From NCBI GenBank assembly GCA_910586645.1, contig CAJUIS010000015.1, positions 1 to 61,783 of the forward strand: DNA of 61,783 bases, read 5' to 3'. The number at the start of each line of letters is the position of its first letter. Position 1 is the stretch's first letter. The position numbers were made by a program, and so were the translations under genes. Positions 51,577-59,871 of the stretch are shown here, one piece after another. The stretch is from an uncultured Lachnospiraceae bacterium. GTDB taxonomy: Bacteria > Bacillota > Clostridia > Lachnospirales > Lachnospiraceae. The notes under the pieces were generated by a model. The model was not told where the DNA came from and did no database searches. It worked only from the letters and a program-made list of their open reading frames with translations.

Positions 51577-53619
51577 ATGAAAAAATATGTATTTGGAAAT
51601 CCGGTGAAAACGGGAGCGGTTGTAAAAGAGGTTTTGGAAAGCGAAGATGAGATTTCTGTTTTTCATCTGTCAGAGGTGCAGGACGGACTGGAATTTTCCT
51701 GCCGGATGGGAGAACGGGACGTTGTGTATGGGCTGGGGGAGCAGGTGCGCGGAATCAATAAGCGCGGATTTTCCTATATCAGCTATGCTTCAGACGATCC
51801 CATCCATACGGAAAATAAGCATTCGCTTTATGGCGGGCATAATTTTCTGATTTTGTACCGGGCGGATGCGCCGGATGGGAAGTCGTTTGGCGTATTTGTG
51901 GACGATCCGGGAAAAGTTGTATTTGACGTGGGGGAGACAAGGCGGGATTTGCTTTTGATTCGAACGGGGAAGGACTGTGTGGTTTATGTGACAGAGGGAG
52001 ACAGCCTGAAAGATTTGGCAAAGCAGTTTCGGGAACTGGTCGGACAAAGCTATATTGCTCCGAAATGGGCGTTTGGCTATCAGCAGTCGCGCTGGGGATA
52101 TCTGAATGAGTCAGATGTGCGGGAAGTTGTGGAAAATCACCGCAAACATGGGATCCCTCTGGAAGCGGTCTATCTGGACATTGACTATATGAAAGATTAT
52201 AAGGATTTTACGGTAGATGAAGAGCGGTTTCCGGATTTTCAGGGATTTGTGGAAAAGATGCGCCGGGAGGGCGTCCATCTTGTGCCGATTATTGATGCGG
52301 GCGTGAAGATAGAAAAGGGTTATCCGGTCTATGAAGAAGGCGTTCGGGAAAATTATTTTTGCAGGGAGGAAAACGGGGAAAATTTTGTCGGGGCGGTCTG
52401 GCCTGGAAAGGTGCATTTTCCGGATTTTCTGAATGCGAAGGCGAGAACGTGGTTTGGGGGAAAATACAGGCGGCTGATAGAGCAGGGGATTGACGGGTTC
52501 TGGAATGATATGAATGAGCCTGCGATTTTTTACTCGGAAAAAAATCTGAAAAAGGTGTTGGATGAGATTTCTTCGATCAAAGATGATAACCTGGATTTGA
52601 ATGATTTTTTCCATATGCAGGAAATTGTGGAAGGCCTGTGCAATCATCCGGAAGATTATAAGAGTTTTTACCATGATATGGACGGCGTGAAGGTGCGCCA
52701 CGACAAGGTGCACAATCTCTATGGGTTTTATATGACAAAAGCGGCGGCAGAGGCATTTGACCAGATTGCTCCCAATCAGAGGATTCTGTTGTTTTCGCGC
52801 TCTTCTTATATTGGAATGCACCGGTATGGCGGAATCTGGACCGGAGATAATGAATCCTGGTGGAGCCATCTTCTTCTCAGCATTCAGCAGATGCCGTCGC
52901 TGAATTTGTGCGGAATTTTGTATACGGGTTCTGATTTGGGCGGATTTGGAAGCGATGCGACGGAAGATTTGCTGCTGCGCTGGATGGCGTTTGCCATTTT
53001 CACTCCGCTGATGCGGAACCATGCGGCGGCGGGAACCAGGAGGCAGGAGGCATATCAGTTTGAGGCGGTGGAAAGCTTCCGCAGTCTTATCCGCATCCGG
53101 TATGCGCTGCTTCCGTATTTGTACAGTGAATATATGAAAGCGGCGTTGTCAGATGAGCTGTATTTCCGTCCTGTTTCGTTTGATTATCCAAAAGACAGAC
53201 ACGCGTTTTTTGTGGAAGATCAGCTTATGGTTGGAGAGAGTATTATGATTGCCCCGGTGTATACGCAGAATGCGGCGGGCAGATATGTCTACCTGCCGGA
53301 GGAAATGCTTTTGGTGCGTATGCGTTCGGACAAAGAGCGGACGTATCAGGTTCTTTCAAAGGGACATCACTATATTGACGTTTCGCTGAAAGAAGCCGTC
53401 TTTTTTGTGAAAAAGGATCATATGCTGCCGTTTGCCGTTCTGGAGGAAGATGTAAGGACGACGCAGGATGTTTCTCCAGAGCGGATTGTCTGGATTGGAT
53501 TTGCCGATAAAGAAGCGGAGTATGTTCTGTATGAGGACGACGGCGTTTCAAAGCGCTATGCGCCAAAAGAGGATTGGAAAACAATACGGCTGAAAAAAGA
53601 GGAGATGGAAGGTTTTTAA
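51577..53619 (+). CDS. Glycoside hydrolase family 31 alpha-glucosidase
   Basis: A 680-aa cytoplasmic GH31 enzyme hydrolysing alpha-glucosides. The catalytic nucleophile is Asp311 in GFWNDMNEP and the acid/base is probably Asp453 in GSDLGGFG; LDIDYMKDYKDFTVD and FTPLMRNHA are also typical. An N-terminal beta-sandwich (GLGEQVRG at about 50) precedes the barrel, and the C-terminal DUF5110-like part ends EYVLYEDDG. ATG at 51577 with GGAGGAGG upstream. No transporter is beside it. Regulated probably by the divergent LacI-type protein. Confidence 0.95.
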   Translation: MKKYVFGNPVKTGAVVKEVLESEDEISVFHLSEVQDGLEFSCRMGERDVVYGLGEQVRGINKRGFSYISYASDDPIHTENKHSLYGGHNFLILYRADAPDGKSFGVFVDDPGKVVFDVGETRRDLLLIRTGKDCVVYVTEGDSLKDLAKQFRELVGQSYIAPKWAFGYQQSRWGYLNESDVREVVENHRKHGIPLEAVYLDIDYMKDYKDFTVDEERFPDFQGFVEKMRREGVHLVPIIDAGVKIEKGYPVYEEGVRENYFCREENGENFVGAVWPGKVHFPDFLNAKARTWFGGKYRRLIEQGIDGFWNDMNEPAIFYSEKNLKKVLDEISSIKDDNLDLNDFFHMQEIVEGLCNHPEDYKSFYHDMDGVKVRHDKVHNLYGFYMTKAAAEAFDQIAPNQRILLFSRSSYIGMHRYGGIWTGDNESWWSHLLLSIQQMPSLNLCGILYTGSDLGGFGSDATEDLLLRWMAFAIFTPLMRNHAAAGTRRQEAYQFEAVESFRSLIRIRYALLPYLYSEYMKAALSDELYFRPVSFDYPKDRHAFFVEDQLMVGESIMIAPVYTQNAAGRYVYLPEEMLLVRMRSDKERTYQVLSKGHHYIDVSLKEAVFFVKKDHMLPFAVLEEDVRTTQDVSPERIVWIGFADKEAEYVLYEDDGVSKRYAPKEDWKTIRLKKEEMEGF

Positions 53620-53638
53620 GAACTGGTTTTGTAAATGT

Positions 53639-53688
53639 TCCGCCGGCGCCGGCATTTGTCTTTTTTGGCAAAGCAGGCGTCCGGCGGA
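53639..53688. terminator. GC-rich hairpin between convergent genes
   Basis: TCCGCCGG..GCC and GGCG..CCGGCGGA pair with one bulge, with an inner helix around TTTTTT. It should end the GH31 gene and the convergent TetR gene. Confidence 0.55.
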
Positions 53689-53703
53689 TAAGAAAATTTT
53701 TGT

Positions 53704-54258
53704 TTATTCCTGTAACAGTAGCTGTTTGATTGTTTTTACATAATGTTCCGCAACCTGCTCGTCAAATAAAATAACTCTTGACCACATTCTAAGGCCCTGA
53801 TAGTAATACAAAATCAAATCGGAAATCTGCTCTGTATCGACTGTTTTAAATTCTTTTGTTTCTATTCCGTAATGAAGCAGGCTTATCCATCGCCTTTTTG
53901 CTTTGTCATTGATGTTTTTAAAAAAATCCCCATTTCCAAGATTTGCGTATTCGTATATGGCGAGACTTAAGGACAATTCTTTATCCAAAATTTCACGCCT
54001 GATTGCCTCAAGCATATCTTCTAAAATCGCTTTTGCGCTTTCCTGTTTTTCTATGCGGTCCGCTATCGCATATTCTTCCGATAGAATTTCAGAAAAAATC
54101 TGTCCTGTTTCCGAGTAATAGCGGTAAAGCCCGCCCCTGCTGAGTCCTGTTTTTTCACAGATATCCGTCATCGTTACCGATTGAAAGCCTTTCCGGGCAA
54201 ATAACAGATATGCCGCCTGACGGATTTTCTCTTTTGTTTTTTCGCCTTTCTTTCCCAT
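53704..54258 (-). CDS. TetR-family transcriptional regulator
   Basis: A 184-aa regulator. HTH at about 27-48 (VTMTDICEKTGLSRGGLYRYY) after KEKIRQAAYLLFARKGF; the helical ligand domain follows. I chose the ATG at 54258, one base after the stop of the GNAT gene; the frame extends further but has no ribosome site there. It probably controls its own operon with the acetyltransferase, or an exporter elsewhere. Confidence 0.92.
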   Translation of the reverse strand: MGKKGEKTKEKIRQAAYLLFARKGFQSVTMTDICEKTGLSRGGLYRYYSETGQIFSEILSEEYAIADRIEKQESAKAILEDMLEAIRREILDKELSLSLAIYEYANLGNGDFFKNINDKAKRRWISLLHYGIETKEFKTVDTEQISDLILYYYQGLRMWSRVILFDEQVAEHYVKTIKQLLLQE

Positions 54259-54259
54259 A

Positions 54260-54781
54260 TCAGTTCTCTGTTTCTTCCCGCAAAATGGAATAGATACAGT
54301 AAGAATGGATTTCCCCGTTTTTAAAAACTCCATTTCGCATTGTTCCCTCATATGTAAAGCCTGCTTTTTCAAGAACGCCTCTTGAGCCTGCATTATCTGC
54401 AAACGGCTCGGCGAATATACGGACAATGTCAAAGGTTTCAAACGCTTCTTTACAAATCGTCCGTACCGCTTCTGACATAATGCCTTTGCGCCAAAAGTCT
54501 TCCGCAAGCCAATACCCAAGCTCCGCGGATTTTTCATAGATATCGTCTTTTACACAGATTTCTATGCAGCCTGCAGCCTGTCCGTCAACTGCGATAGCGT
54601 AATTAATCTGCTGATTTTCTGCATTGGCAATGCTGTCGTTGATAAACCAAACAGCGTCTTTTAATGTGTATGGGGAAGGAAATCTATTTCGCAGATTTTT
54701 GGCTATGTTCGGGTTATTTGCAGCCTGCGCCAATGATTCTGCATCTTCTGTTTTCCATGCTCTTAACTGAAAATCTTTCAT
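54260..54781 (-). CDS. GNAT acetyltransferase (RimJ/RimL type)
   Basis: A 173-aa N-acetyltransferase. Marks: LRAWKTEDAESLAQAANNPNIAKNLRNRFPSPY at the start, AELGYWLAEDFWRKGIMSEAVRTI (acetyl-CoA loop RKGIMS), VRIFAEPFADNAGSRGVLEKAGFTYEG and the end YSILREE. Substrate may be a protein N-terminus, an amino acid or a small amine. Upstream of and coupled to the TetR gene. GAAAGGAGAAA precedes the ATG. Confidence 0.92.
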   Translation of the reverse strand: MKDFQLRAWKTEDAESLAQAANNPNIAKNLRNRFPSPYTLKDAVWFINDSIANAENQQINYAIAVDGQAAGCIEICVKDDIYEKSAELGYWLAEDFWRKGIMSEAVRTICKEAFETFDIVRIFAEPFADNAGSRGVLEKAGFTYEGTMRNGVFKNGEIHSYCIYSILREETEN

Positions 54782-55109
54782 TTATTTATTTCTCCTTTCA
54801 AAAGCGACAGCAATGTCTTTTTTTGATTATAAGATACGGCGGATGCTTTTGTCAATCTTTTTCTGCCTGAAGAAACGGATTACAGACGCTTCGGCGAAAA
54901 GCCTGCAGGTAAATATTCCAACGCATGGGACCGATAAAAAGGGCAGGATGCATTGTTTGAAAAATTTTCACAATTCATTCAAACTTATTTCAGCAAAATC
55001 TTTTATAATGGAATAGGCCGCTCTCAGCGCACAATAGGACTGAACTATGCTATTGGAGCGCCGAGGGTATAAAAGGAGTTTTATTTATAGAGAAAGACAG
55101 GAGGATTCT
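54782..55109. other. Upstream region of the sigma-cyclophilin gene
   Basis: No gene seen. A perfect TATAAT lies at 55004-55009, about 100 bases before the fusion gene, but without a good -35. Between it and the gene the leader can fold partly (GCGC and GGCGC segments at about 55026-55066); I cannot assign a known riboswitch. Confidence 0.4.
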
Positions 55110-56444
55110 ATGCAGAAATTAATAGAACATGCAAAAAAAGGGAGACGGGCGGCGCTGACGGAATTGTATGAAAAATACAGGAAAGAGGCAAAGTTTGTCG
55201 CATACGCTTTACTTGGAGATACGGAAGCTTCCGGCTATGCGGTTGTATGGGCGTTTAAAAACACATGGGAAGGCTTGTCAGACGGCAGCATTTCGGATGA
55301 AACTGACTTTCGGAAATATCTTTTGGGTAAAGTTTCTGTATACTGCCGGAAAAAAACAGGAAAAAAGGGGCAGAAATCATTGCCGCTTCCTCCGGGTAAA
55401 AATTTTGCGGTTTCAGGAAGCGATGTGGAGAACGCGGTTTTTGAAAACGGAGCATTGGATGCGGTATTGCGGACGCTGCCTTTGGCAGGGCGTTTTATTT
55501 TTGTCCTGGGCCAGATTGCAGGATTTTCCCAAAAAGAAATTGCATCTCTGACAGGGCTGAATGAAAAAACAGTCGGAGACGCTCTGGAAGCCGAAGCGCA
55601 AAATATAACGTGCATTATGGACGCTGTTTCGAAACAGTCGGGCGATTATTCCCGATCGGTTTCGGATCTTTTGGATGAAGCCGTTTTAAGCGGAATACAG
55701 GAAGCGGATCTTTTGGATGCGCATAAAAATCAGATATTGGAAAGCATAGACGTTTTTGCCGGGCCGTTGGAGAAAAAGAGAAAAAGAAAAGGCATGATTT
55801 ATGCAGGGACAGCAGTCGCGGCGGCATTGGTTTTAGGCATAGTTATATGGTTTGCGGCGAACAACAGATCGGCGGAAAATACGGATCAGACAGGCAAAAC
55901 AGAAGAATCCGGTTTAAAAGAGACGGAGCAGGATGAGATTCGTGCAGATTATTACGCAGAGATATCAGTTGAGGATTACGGCACAATTACAGTTGCTCTG
56001 AATAAAGAGGCGGCTCCGAAAACAGTTGAAAATTTTGTCGCTCTGGCAGAAAGCGGTTTTTATGACGGACTGACATTTCACCGTATTATAGAAGGATTTA
56101 TGATGCAGGGCGGAGATCCGGACGGAAATGGAATGGGCGGTTCCGATCAGACAATTGTCGGAGAGTTTACGGCCAATGGACATGAAAATCCGCTGCTGCA
56201 TACCAGAGGCGCGATCTCTATGGCAAGATCCAGGGAGTATGACAGTGCAAGTTCGCAGTTTTTCATTGTGCACAAAGACAGTGCGAGCCTTGACGGCCAG
56301 TATGCGGTGTTTGGCTATGTGACGGAAGGGATGGAGGTAGTGGATGAAATTTGCACAAAAGCGGAGCCTGTGGATGGCGACGGTACGATTCCCGCTGAAA
56401 ACCAGCCGGTTATTTCCACAGTTAAGATACGGGAAGCAAAATAG
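55110..56444 (+). CDS. Sigma-factor-like domain, membrane helix and cyclophilin fusion
   Basis: A 444-aa protein. Residues about 1-85 look like ECF sigma region 2 (LTELYEKYRKEAKFVAYALLGDTEA...AVVWAFKNTW), and 118-163 like region 4 with an HTH (FSQKEIASLTGLNEKTVGDAL). A basic stretch and one membrane helix follow at about 229-250, then a charged linker, then a complete cyclophilin-type prolyl isomerase (283-444) with FHRIIEGFMMQGGDP (Arg325), SSQFFIVH and the late FGYVTEGMEVVD. The N-terminus is thus cytoplasmic and the isomerase outside. The sigma part is diverged and may not bind DNA. ATG with GACAGGAGG before it. See findings. Confidence 0.88.
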   Translation: MQKLIEHAKKGRRAALTELYEKYRKEAKFVAYALLGDTEASGYAVVWAFKNTWEGLSDGSISDETDFRKYLLGKVSVYCRKKTGKKGQKSLPLPPGKNFAVSGSDVENAVFENGALDAVLRTLPLAGRFIFVLGQIAGFSQKEIASLTGLNEKTVGDALEAEAQNITCIMDAVSKQSGDYSRSVSDLLDEAVLSGIQEADLLDAHKNQILESIDVFAGPLEKKRKRKGMIYAGTAVAAALVLGIVIWFAANNRSAENTDQTGKTEESGLKETEQDEIRADYYAEISVEDYGTITVALNKEAAPKTVENFVALAESGFYDGLTFHRIIEGFMMQGGDPDGNGMGGSDQTIVGEFTANGHENPLLHTRGAISMARSREYDSASSQFFIVHKDSASLDGQYAVFGYVTEGMEVVDEICTKAEPVDGDGTIPAENQPVISTVKIREAK

Positions 56445-56948
56445 CGCTCTGGGCATTTGCATCCGGATTTGTGAAAAATCTCTGTAAGGCAGGCGAAAGG
56501 CATAGCAAAATCATCGGAAGAAGGGATTTTGCCATGCCTTTAAAAATCTGCGAATAGGACTTGCTAGTTATACTGTGCATAGAAATTCCGCCTGGATTAA
56601 TCATTTCATTTTCTAATCTCCGCATGAACGCTTCGGATTGTCCTGGCGGACGTATCGGCGTCAGGATTTTGGACTGATTTTTTAGAACGGAGATTGTAGG
56701 GAAAAGCGCTGGAATTTAGAAAAAACCAATGGGAAATGGAGATAAAAAACCGGAAAAAAGATTGAATAAAAACCGGTAAGCCGATATAATAACAACAGAA
56801 ACAGAAAATAATCTGGCAGCATACTTCATAATATGCAGCAAAGAAAGCCGCTGCATAAAAATAAAAGAAATAAATTCTAATACTGTCTTATGAGCGCTTC
56901 GCTTATAATAATACAAATAAAAAAAACAGAATGAAAGGTTGAAACATT
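56445..56948. other. Gene-free stretch with terminator and -10 box
   Basis: A 504-base gap. It holds a terminator-like hairpin at 56496-56541 and a TATAAT at 56904-56909, about 40 bases before the next gene, with no good -35. Minus-strand open frames here have no ribosome sites or recognisable products. Confidence 0.5.
56496..56541 (+). terminator. Terminator-like hairpin after the fusion gene
   Basis: 56496-56512 pairs with 56525-56541 (17 bp, one mismatch; AAAGGCAT / ATGCCTTT). The T tail is short. Confidence 0.6.
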
Positions 56949-58235
56949 ATGAGCAAAAGATTAGGCTTGTTTTTTGCAGCCCTTGTCTCAGCCGCCGCGT
57001 TGTCCGGGTGCGCCGGAGCAAAAGAAGACAAGACTGCAAATTCCGACGATTCATTGCAAAACGGCAATAAAAACATGGATGAGACAGAAGCGTCGCCCGA
57101 AAACGAAGATGTAAAACTGGCCGTTTGGGGCGCCGAAGAGGACGAGGAGCTTTTGCGGCAAATCATTGAAAATTTTCAGGAAGAATACAAAGGACAGGCG
57201 AATTTCAATATCACATTTGCCGCCCAAAGCGAAGCCGGGTGCAAAGACGCTTTGCTGGGAGATTTGGAGGCCGGAGCCGATGTCTTTGCTTTTGCTGATG
57301 ATCAGTTAAGCGCCCTTGTCGCTGCAGGCGCTTTGGAACCGGTAGAAAATGCAAATCAGATCAGAACGGAAAACCTGCCCGGCGCCATAGAAGCCGCTTC
57401 GGTTGAGGATGTTCTCTATGCGTATCCTTTAACGGCGGACAACGGTTATTTTCTTTATTATAACAAGCAGTATTTCAATCAGGAAGATGTAAAAACATTT
57501 GACCGTATACTGCAGATTGCCGCAGAAAACGAAAAAAGAATTACGATGGACTGGTCTTCCGCGTGGTATGTGTACGCTTTCTTTGGCAATACCGGGTTGA
57601 ATGTCGGACTAAACGATGACGGAATTACGAATTACTGTACCTGGAACGGAACGGACGGAGACATCAAAGGGACAGACGTTGCCGGCGCCATGCTTGCTAT
57701 TGCCGGCAGCCCGGCTTTTTTGAGTACAGAAGAACAGGGCTTTCTTGCAGGGATTCAGGATGGTTCCGTAATTGCCGGAGTCAGCGGCGTATGGAACGCG
57801 GTTGCCATGAAAGATACCCTGGGAGCAAATTATGGAGCCGCTAAACTGCCTACCTATACCTGCGCAAACCGTCAAATACAAATGGCTTCTTTTTCCGGTT
57901 ATAAATTAATCGGAGTGAATGCCTATTCCAAACAATATACATGGGCGTCCCGGCTGGCGGAATGGATTTCCAATGAGGAAAACCAGCAGCTTCGTTTTGA
58001 AATGCGCGGTCAGGGCCCTGCAAACAAAAACGCCGCGGCATCTGCCAGCGTACAGGATTCCCCTGCCATTACCGCGTTGATTGAACAGTCGGAATTTTCC
58101 TGTCTGCAGCGCATCGGCAGCAATTTCTGGGATCCGGTATCTGCGTTTGCCACAAATATGGCTGCCGGAAATCCGGGAGGAAAAAACTTGCAGGAACAGC
58201 TTGACACAATGGTGGAAGGGATTACCGCACCATAG
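56949..58235 (+). CDS. Extracellular solute-binding lipoprotein (sugar ABC type)
   Basis: A 428-aa family-1 solute-binding protein. Lipobox LSGC gives the lipid-bearing Cys near residue 21, then an acidic linker, then the binding fold (VKLAVWGAEEDEELLRQIIENFQ; DVFAFADDQLSALVAAGAL; YAYPLTADNGYFLYYNK; GYKLIGVNAYSKQYTWASRLAEWISNEENQQLRFEMRGQGP). It is closest to maltose/maltodextrin-type binding proteins. The usual permease genes do not follow; a chemoreceptor does, after 36 bases. It may therefore deliver a ligand to the chemoreceptor or serve a transporter elsewhere. Confidence 0.93.
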   Translation: MSKRLGLFFAALVSAAALSGCAGAKEDKTANSDDSLQNGNKNMDETEASPENEDVKLAVWGAEEDEELLRQIIENFQEEYKGQANFNITFAAQSEAGCKDALLGDLEAGADVFAFADDQLSALVAAGALEPVENANQIRTENLPGAIEAASVEDVLYAYPLTADNGYFLYYNKQYFNQEDVKTFDRILQIAAENEKRITMDWSSAWYVYAFFGNTGLNVGLNDDGITNYCTWNGTDGDIKGTDVAGAMLAIAGSPAFLSTEEQGFLAGIQDGSVIAGVSGVWNAVAMKDTLGANYGAAKLPTYTCANRQIQMASFSGYKLIGVNAYSKQYTWASRLAEWISNEENQQLRFEMRGQGPANKNAAASASVQDSPAITALIEQSEFSCLQRIGSNFWDPVSAFATNMAAGNPGGKNLQEQLDTMVEGITAP

Positions 58236-58271
58236 AGAATACATCTATTTTGTTTGGAGGATATAGGGATT

Positions 58272-59858
58272 ATGAAGAAAAAATGGAATATCAAATACCG
58301 GTTAATATTACCCATTGCCCTGCTTGGAATTGTAGCGCTGATATCAAATCTCCTTGCAGTTTCCAATATCAAAAACGTCAATGACAATGCCGCCAATATT
58401 GCGGACAATTATATGGAAGGAAAAACCCAGTTGGCAAAACTCCATCAGTCCGTTATGAACATACATAACTTAGCGTTATCCCATATTGTAGCTACAGATT
58501 ACAGCACTATGATTACTCTTGTCAACGACATAAAAGAAGAAGAAAAAAATTTGGACGATATGCTGGCGAAATACGAAACTTATATTACGGATGATGACAG
58601 AGAAACGTATAACGCCCTGCTTTCTGACTGTGATTCTTTAAAGCATTCTCTTGTTTTCCTCGTATGCGCCAGCGCATCCGGCAAAACACAGGACGCTTAC
58701 GCCTGTGCCAATGGCGATGTGGCTTCTTTCAACGCCGCGGTTGAAAATAATATCGCTGTTTTGGACAGTTCCATCAGCGGCCGGACAACTCAGGCAAGAG
58801 AGCGGCTTTCTTCCGTTTACCTTAGTTCTATGATTACGAACAGCGTATCTACGCTTGCCTGTATGATACTTGTATTTATCACGATTTCCCTTATCTTAAG
58901 ATCTGTCGTCAAGCCGATTAAGAATATTTTGGAAACGCTCCGTGGATGTTCCGGACGCATCAGCGGCGTGGTTGACGAGGTTTTGTCGCGGACGCGCACT
59001 TCCAGCGAAAGCGCTATGGATTTATCCACTCTTGCGAAAGAACTGTCAGCGACAATTCAGGAAGTGGCAAACAATACTTCCCATATCAATCAAAATGTCA
59101 AAAATGTACAGCAGGATGCGGAAAGTATGGCTGAGGAATGCGGAAAAATTACCGTTTACTGCAACGAGATGAATGTACGGGCGGAGGATATGGGGCAATC
59201 CGCACAAGCAAGCTTAAACAATACGAACTCCAAAATAAAAGAAATTTTAGATGTTTTAAACGAGGCCATTGAAGGGAGTCACAGCGTCGATCAGGTAAAC
59301 AGCCTTACCCATGCGATTTTAGAAATTTCTTCGCAGACGAATCTGATTGCCTTAAACGCCTCCGTTGAGGCGGCAAGAGCAGGGGAAGCGGGAAGGGGCT
59401 TTGCCGTAGTGGCGGAAGAAATCCGGCAGCTTGCGGCTTCCAGCAGTGAAACTGCAAACCGTATTCAAAAAGTTAATACAACTGTAACCCATGCGGTATA
59501 CAACCTTTCCGAAAGCTCCCAAAATCTTGTAAATTACATTGAGGAATCTATCTTAAAAGAGTTTCTTTCCTTCGTTGCCTGCGGACAGCAATATCAAAAC
59601 GACGCCGCCTATATCCGTCAGGCTATGGCTGCGTTTAACATTAATACGGATCATTTGAAGTCTTCCATGGCAGAAATCGCGGCGTCTATAGAGACGATTA
59701 CAAACGCCATTGATGACGGGGCTTTGGGTATTTCCGGCGTTGCGGGCAGCGCCCAGCATCTGGTAACAGATATGAAAGAAATCACAAACCGCATGGACGT
59801 AAATCATAAGGTAGCGTCTGAATTGGAAAAAGAAACGGTAACGTTTGCTAATTTATGA
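58272..59858 (+). CDS. Methyl-accepting chemotaxis protein
   Basis: A 528-aa chemoreceptor. First helix at about 10-30; an outer four-helix-bundle domain of about 155 residues; second helix at about 192-214; then the signalling coiled coil with the conserved hairpin EISSQTNLIALNASVEAARAG and GRGFAVVAEEIRQLA at about 355-395. No clear HAMP consensus is visible beyond the usual Pro after the helix (VVKPIKN). Ribosome site GGAGGATATAGGG. No flagellar or che genes are in the window, so its output (motility, or control of another process) is unknown. Confidence 0.93.
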   Translation: MKKKWNIKYRLILPIALLGIVALISNLLAVSNIKNVNDNAANIADNYMEGKTQLAKLHQSVMNIHNLALSHIVATDYSTMITLVNDIKEEEKNLDDMLAKYETYITDDDRETYNALLSDCDSLKHSLVFLVCASASGKTQDAYACANGDVASFNAAVENNIAVLDSSISGRTTQARERLSSVYLSSMITNSVSTLACMILVFITISLILRSVVKPIKNILETLRGCSGRISGVVDEVLSRTRTSSESAMDLSTLAKELSATIQEVANNTSHINQNVKNVQQDAESMAEECGKITVYCNEMNVRAEDMGQSAQASLNNTNSKIKEILDVLNEAIEGSHSVDQVNSLTHAILEISSQTNLIALNASVEAARAGEAGRGFAVVAEEIRQLAASSSETANRIQKVNTTVTHAVYNLSESSQNLVNYIEESILKEFLSFVACGQQYQNDAAYIRQAMAAFNINTDHLKSSMAEIAASIETITNAIDDGALGISGVAGSAQHLVTDMKEITNRMDVNHKVASELEKETVTFANL

Positions 59859-59871
59859 GAAAGGGTTCGCA

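Noticed and set aside
52111..53022. 303-codon minus-strand frame
   Set aside because: Shadow of the GH31 gene; composition is the reverse complement of its codons, with no motif.
56422..56625. Minus-strand 67-codon frame
   Set aside because: Runs through the terminator hairpin and the end of the cyclophilin gene; no ribosome site.
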